Positions 15,690-18,226 of a stretch of DNA of 18,226 nucleotides are shown in pieces (position 1 is the first letter of the stretch; the number at the start of each line of letters is the position of its first letter). The position numbers and the translations under genes were made by a program. This DNA comes from Methylomonas sp. (GTDB lineage Bacteria; Pseudomonadota; Gammaproteobacteria; Methylococcales; Methylomonadaceae): assembly GCA_028688235.1 (NCBI GenBank), contig JAQTYP010000015.1:1-18226 (forward strand), given 5' to 3'. Under the pieces are notes generated by a model. The model was not told the origin of the DNA. It worked only from the letters and a program-made list of their open reading frames with translations, and did not search any database.

Positions 15690-16120
15690 TACACACCCTC
15701 CACGTTCAAACCCATGCTGCGAGCGCTTCCCGCAATAATTCTGACGGCTGACTCCAGGTCGGATGCATTCAAATCTTCCATCTTGGTTTTAGCAATCTCT
15801 TCCAATTGCGCACGGGTTACGGTGCCCACTTTATTCGAATTCGGCTTGCTACTGCCGCTTTTGATACCTGCTGCTTTTTTCAACAAAATAGAAGCGGGAG
15901 GTGTTTTGGTGACGAAGGTAAAACTTTTATCGCTGAATACGGTAATCACTACCGGTAATGGCATACCTTTTTCGACATCCTGGGTTCTGGCGTTAAACGC
16001 CTTACAAAACTCCATGATATTGACACCACGTTGACCCAAAGCAGGACCTACCGGAGGACTTGGGTTTGCTTCGCCTGCCTTTACTTGCAGCTTGATATAG
16101 GAATCGATTTTTTTTGCCAT
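15689..16120 (-). CDS. rplK: 50S ribosomal protein L11
   Basis: This encodes L11 (143 aa; E. coli 142), part of the GTPase-associated centre, needed for RelA-dependent stringent response and the target region for thiostrepton-type antibiotics. The N-terminal domain shows the conserved PSPPVGPALGQRGVNIMEFC with its proline pairs. The C-terminal RNA-binding domain includes TPPASILLKKAAGIKSGS and a closing ARSMGLNVEGV. The start is ATG at 16120 with GGAG 6 bases upstream. A probable L1-binding site lies just before the ribosome binding site, and a strong promoter candidate overlaps the end of nusG. The gene overlaps rplA by one base (TAATG). Confidence 0.99.
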   Translation of the reverse strand: MAKKIDSYIKLQVKAGEANPSPPVGPALGQRGVNIMEFCKAFNARTQDVEKGMPLPVVITVFSDKSFTFVTKTPPASILLKKAAGIKSGSSKPNSNKVGTVTRAQLEEIAKTKMEDLNASDLESAVRIIAGSARSMGLNVEGV

Positions 16121-16134
16121 TTTTCACTCCAAAA

Positions 16135-16162
16135 TGGGTACTAGCGCCTTCAGGCTCCCCCA
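16135..16162 (-). promoter_or_regulatory. Probable L1-binding site in the rplK leader
   Basis: On the minus strand this stretch reads TGGGGGAGCCTG then AAGGCGCTAGTACCCA. An outer stem TGGG/CCCA and an inner stem GCC/GGC with a UGAA loop enclose an asymmetric internal loop (GGA on one side, GCTAGTA on the other). That arrangement resembles the L1-binding part of 23S rRNA and the known L1 site in the E. coli L11 leader. It ends 4 bases before the GGAG ribosome binding site, so bound L1 could block rplK translation. This assignment is inference by shape and position. Confidence 0.6.
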
Positions 16163-16164
16163 GA

Positions 16165-16199
16165 AACAAAAATCCCTGACATCAAAAATGACAGGGATT
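16165..16199 (-). terminator. Terminator-like hairpin after nusG
   Basis: On the minus strand AATCCCTG (16199-16192) pairs with CAGGGATT (16178-16171). After one T-T mismatch, CAT pairs with ATG around a TTTTG loop. A T-rich tail TTTTTGTTT overlaps the 3' end of the stem and continues to about 16164. It could end secE-nusG transcripts. It also lies downstream of the rplK promoter candidate, so it may act as an attenuator. The opposite strand lacks a T-run. Confidence 0.6.
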
Positions 16200-16221
16200 C
16201 GTTAAATATTTTCGCTGTTAA

Positions 16222-16251
16222 ATTATATTTTTTCTACCTGTACAAACTCAA
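16222..16251 (-). promoter_or_regulatory. Predicted sigma70-type promoter for rplKA (and possibly rplJL-rpoBC)
   Basis: The -10 box TATAAT (16227-16222) is a perfect consensus. The -35 box TTGAGT (16251-16246) matches 4 of 6, with an 18-base spacer. The -10 box covers the last codon and stop of nusG. The predicted start is near 16215, giving a leader of about 95 bases before rplK. Its position equals that of the E. coli L11 promoter. Confidence 0.65.
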
Positions 16252-16756
16252 GCTCCACAGGTGTCGATCGACCAAAAATCAGTACAGAAACTCTAAGACG
16301 GCTTTTTTCGTAATTGACTTCTTCTATACTGCCATTGAAGTCCTTGAATGGTCCATCGATAATTCGCACGACTTCCCCAACCTCAAACAATATTTTCGGC
16401 CTTGGCTTGTTAACCCCTTCCTCTACGCGATTCAGGATAGCCATTGCTTCTTTGTCTGATATCGGCGATGGCTTGTCTGATGCGCCACCGATAAAACCAA
16501 GAACCCGAGGAACATTCCTCACCAAATGCCAGGTTTCGTCGTTCAACTCCATTTGAACCAACACATATCCTGGAAAGAACTTTCTTTCGCTTTTACGCTG
16601 CTGACCCATCTTCATTTCGACGATTTCTTCGGTCGGAACCAGGATCTTGCCAAAGTATTTCTCCAGGCCTTCGCGTTTAATACGTTCTTCCAGACCTTGC
16701 TTTACCTTGTTTTCGTAGTTGGAGTACGCATGTACCACATACCATCGTAGCGACAT
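16223..16756 (-). CDS. nusG: Transcription termination/antitermination protein NusG
   Basis: This encodes NusG (177 aa; E. coli 181), which binds RNA polymerase, suppresses pausing, and links it to Rho or to ribosomal S10. The N-terminal NGN domain opens SLRWYVVHAYSNYENKVKQG and includes RKFFPGYVLVQMEL. The C-terminal KOW domain (about 124-155) reads GEVVRIIDGPFKDFNGSIEE. The start is taken as the ATG at 16756, which matches the family N-terminus and overlaps the secE stop codon by one base (TAATG), with GGGG 8 bases upstream. The frame stays open 21 codons further upstream, but that would overlap the end of secE. A promoter candidate and a terminator-like hairpin lie at and after its stop. 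Confidence 0.98.
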   Translation of the reverse strand: MSLRWYVVHAYSNYENKVKQGLEERIKREGLEKYFGKILVPTEEIVEMKMGQQRKSERKFFPGYVLVQMELNDETWHLVRNVPRVLGFIGGASDKPSPISDKEAMAILNRVEEGVNKPRPKILFEVGEVVRIIDGPFKDFNGSIEEVNYEKSRLRVSVLIFGRSTPVELEFVQVEKI

Positions 16757-17136
16757 TATTGCATCCCCTGATTCATCAGCAGCTGTATAGCCCAGAATAA
16801 AAACATATCCAACAACCAAAGGATTAAGCCAACGATAAACACCATCACAAAAACCAATAACGTGGTTCTGACGGTTTCATCCCGGGTTGGCCAAACAACT
16901 CGCCTCATTTCCTGCTTGGATTCACCAATAAACAACCAGACACTTCTGCCTTTAGCGGTAGTAAAGCAAATCCCAATCGCCGCAGAAACAACCGCAACCA
17001 GTCCCAAGACCCTATACAGCAACAGCAAATCCGAATAATGATAGAACGCAACCACACCAATTAAAATCAAAACCGGACAAAAAACCAGTTTTATGATATC
17101 TGCTACCGAGGTGTCTTGCTCTGCTTGTGCGTTCAT
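16756..17136 (-). CDS. secE: Preprotein translocase subunit SecE
   Basis: This encodes SecE (126 aa; E. coli 127), the clamp subunit of the SecYEG channel in the inner membrane. Three hydrophobic membrane segments are visible, near residues 14-32, 41-58 and 92-118, as in the long E. coli type. Before the third lies the conserved cytoplasmic amphipathic segment ESKQEMRRVVWPTRDET, which grips SecY. The start is ATG at 17136; its ribosome binding site is weak (AGAA). The gene begins 37 bases after the 3' end of tRNA-Trp and shares a base with nusG. It is likely processed from a tuf-trnW-secE-nusG transcript. Confidence 0.97.
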   Translation of the reverse strand: MNAQAEQDTSVADIIKLVFCPVLILIGVVAFYHYSDLLLLYRVLGLVAVVSAAIGICFTTAKGRSVWLFIGESKQEMRRVVWPTRDETVRTTLLVFVMVFIVGLILWLLDMFLFWAIQLLMNQGMQ

Positions 17137-17173
17137 TTATAATTCTTTTGATCTATTTTATGCACTTTTCTGG

Positions 17174-17249
17174 TGGCAGGCCAGGAGGGACTCGAACCCC
17201 CAACTTGCGGTTTTGGAGACCGCTGCTCTACCAATTGAACTACTGACCT
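17174..17249 (-). tRNA. trnW: tRNA-Trp, anticodon CCA
   Basis: This 76-base minus-strand cloverleaf has acceptor stem AGGTCAG paired with CTGGCCT. Its D-arm contains TTCAATTGGTAGAGCA, and the anticodon stem is GCGGT/ACCGC around loop CTCCAAA, giving anticodon CCA. The T-arm contains GGTTCGAGTCC. The discriminator base is G and the 3' CCA is encoded. It lies between tuf and secE with no terminator seen on either side, so it is probably cut out of a shared transcript. This placement is known in several gammaproteobacteria. Confidence 0.98.
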
Positions 17250-17283
17250 ATTCCAGAAAATTCACTTCATCCAATCGAAATGA

Positions 17284-18226
17284 TTATTCGATAATAGAAG
17301 CAACAACACCCGCACCTACGGTACGACCACCTTCACGAATCGCGAAGCGCAAACCGTCTTCCATCGCGATCGGCGCGATCAATTTAACGGTAACCGAAAT
17401 GTTATCGCCCGGCATTACCATCTCAACGCCTTCCGGCAGCTCGACCGCACCGGTTACGTCGGTCGTTCTGAAGTAGAACTGTGGACGGTAGCCATTGAAG
17501 AACGGGGTGTGACGACCACCTTCATCTTTGGATAACACATAGATTTCCGCTTTAAAGTGCGAATGTGGCTTGATGGAGTTGACATGAGCCAATACCTGGC
17601 CACGCTCGACTTCGTCACGTTTGGTACCACGCAGCAACACACCGACGTTATCGCCCGCTTGACCTTGGTCCAGCAATTTGCGGAACATTTCGACACCGGT
17701 ACAGGTAGTTTTGACGGTATCTCTGATACCGACGATTTCGACCTCTTCACCGACTTTGATTATGCCGCGCTCTACACGACCGGTTACCACGGTACCGCGA
17801 CCTGAGATAGAGAATACGTCTTCGATAGGCATCAGAAATTTACCATCGATCGCACGCTCTGGTTCTGGGATATAGCTATCCAGTGCTTCGACCAGTTTGA
17901 CGACGGATTGCACACCGATTTCGCTTTGTTCGCCTTCTAGTGCTTTCAACGCCGAACCGACGATGATAGGAGTATCATCACCTGGGAATTCATATTGATT
18001 CAGCAGCTCGCGAATTTCCATCTCGACCAACTCGATCAATTCAGCATCGTCGACCATGTCTGCTTTGTTCAGGAATACGACGATATAAGGCACACCTACT
18101 TGGCGCGACAACAGAATATGCTCACGCGTTTGCGGCATCGGACCATCAGCAGCAGAACAAACCAGAATAGCGCCATCCATCTGCGCCGCACCGGTAATCA
18201 TGTTTTTAACGTAGTCGGCGTGACCC
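17284..18226 (-). CDS. tuf: Translation elongation factor EF-Tu, second copy (5' end beyond window)
   Basis: This holds residues 84-396 of a second EF-Tu; the first 83 codons lie outside the window, so the gene is cut by the window edge and not truncated in the genome as far as can be seen. The GHADYVKNM segment, NKAD GTP-binding motif and domains 2 and 3 are intact. Compared with the copy at 1072-2262 there are three amino acid differences (Arg251, Val254 and Glu288 here). The gene ends in TAA 34 bases before tRNA-Trp, and no terminator is visible between them. This is the tufB-like position, upstream of trnW-secE-nusG. Confidence 0.98.
   Translation of the reverse strand, partial: GHADYVKNMITGAAQMDGAILVCSAADGPMPQTREHILLSRQVGVPYIVVFLNKADMVDDAELIELVEMEIRELLNQYEFPGDDTPIIVGSALKALEGEQSEIGVQSVVKLVEALDSYIPEPERAIDGKFLMPIEDVFSISGRGTVVTGRVERGIIKVGEEVEIVGIRDTVKTTCTGVEMFRKLLDQGQAGDNVGVLLRGTKRDEVERGQVLAHVNSIKPHSHFKAEIYVLSKDEGGRHTPFFNGYRPQFYFRTTDVTGAVELPEGVEMVMPGDNISVTVKLIAPIAMEDGLRFAIREGGRTVGAGVVASIIE

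Noticed and set aside
16757..16819. Extended N-terminus of nusG (MVVGYVFILG...)
   Set aside because: The extension overlaps secE, is unlike any NusG N-terminus, and the ATG at 16756 matches the family and gives the TAATG overlap.
17284..18226. Second tuf as a pseudogene or truncated copy
   Set aside because: The frame is open to the window edge and continues upstream of the first internal Met (GHADYVKN precedes it); it is cut only by the window.
1..18226. Mobile elements, CRISPR arrays, phage genes or a novel accessory system
   Set aside because: All coding space is taken by core translation, transcription and secretion genes in a known order; no inverted-repeat-bounded element, spaced repeats or unknown gene was seen.

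Overview
The window is a ribosomal protein / RNA polymerase / elongation factor block, and every gene lies on the minus strand. In transcription order (right to left) it reads: tuf (5' end beyond the window) - tRNA-Trp - secE - nusG - rplK - rplA - rplJ - rplL - rpoB - rpoC - rpsL - rpsG - fusA - tuf - rpsJ - rplC - rplD (first 23 codons only). Gene order and protein sequences point to a gammaproteobacterium. The proteins resemble E. coli and Pseudomonas orthologues at near-full length. The tuf-trnW-secE junction and the direct joining of the rif, str and S10 clusters fit free-living gammaproteobacteria outside the enterics. A methanotroph of the Methylococcales is my tentative guess from overall sequence style; it is not proven by anything here.

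Layout. 16223-18226 holds the tuf/tRNA-Trp/secE/nusG unit, which makes EF-Tu, the SecYEG translocase subunit and the NusG elongation factor. 13904-16120 holds the L11-L1 and L10-L7/L12 genes. Predicted promoters overlap the stop codons of nusG (strong candidate) and rplA (weak candidate). A probable L1-binding site lies before rplK, and a folded L10-type leader lies before rplJ. 5426-13778 encodes the beta and beta' subunits of RNA polymerase, preceded by an attenuator-like hairpin at 13836-13864. 1072-5275 is the str operon (S12, S7, EF-G, EF-Tu), with a promoter at 5382-5410 and a terminator-like hairpin at 5306-5337. 1-1065 is the start of the S10 operon (S10, L3, L4), only 6 bases after tuf. 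No gene-free stretch exceeds 300 bases; the longest is the 178-base rplA-rplJ gap.

Together the genes make much of the core transcription and translation machinery. Coupling signals are dense: TAATG stop/start overlaps at secE/nusG and rplK/rplA, short gaps, and hairpins in leaders.

I found no sign of a new accessory system, mobile element or CRISPR array, and I do not claim one. The points most worth a second look are five. First, fusA has codon use, a stop codon and an initiation region unlike its neighbours. Second, the two tuf copies differ in a mosaic way. Third, promoters sit upstream of terminator-like hairpins. Fourth, the E. coli-type S7 and L4 regulatory leaders are absent. Fifth, the rplJ leader contains overlapping hairpins and a hairpin around its ribosome binding site.
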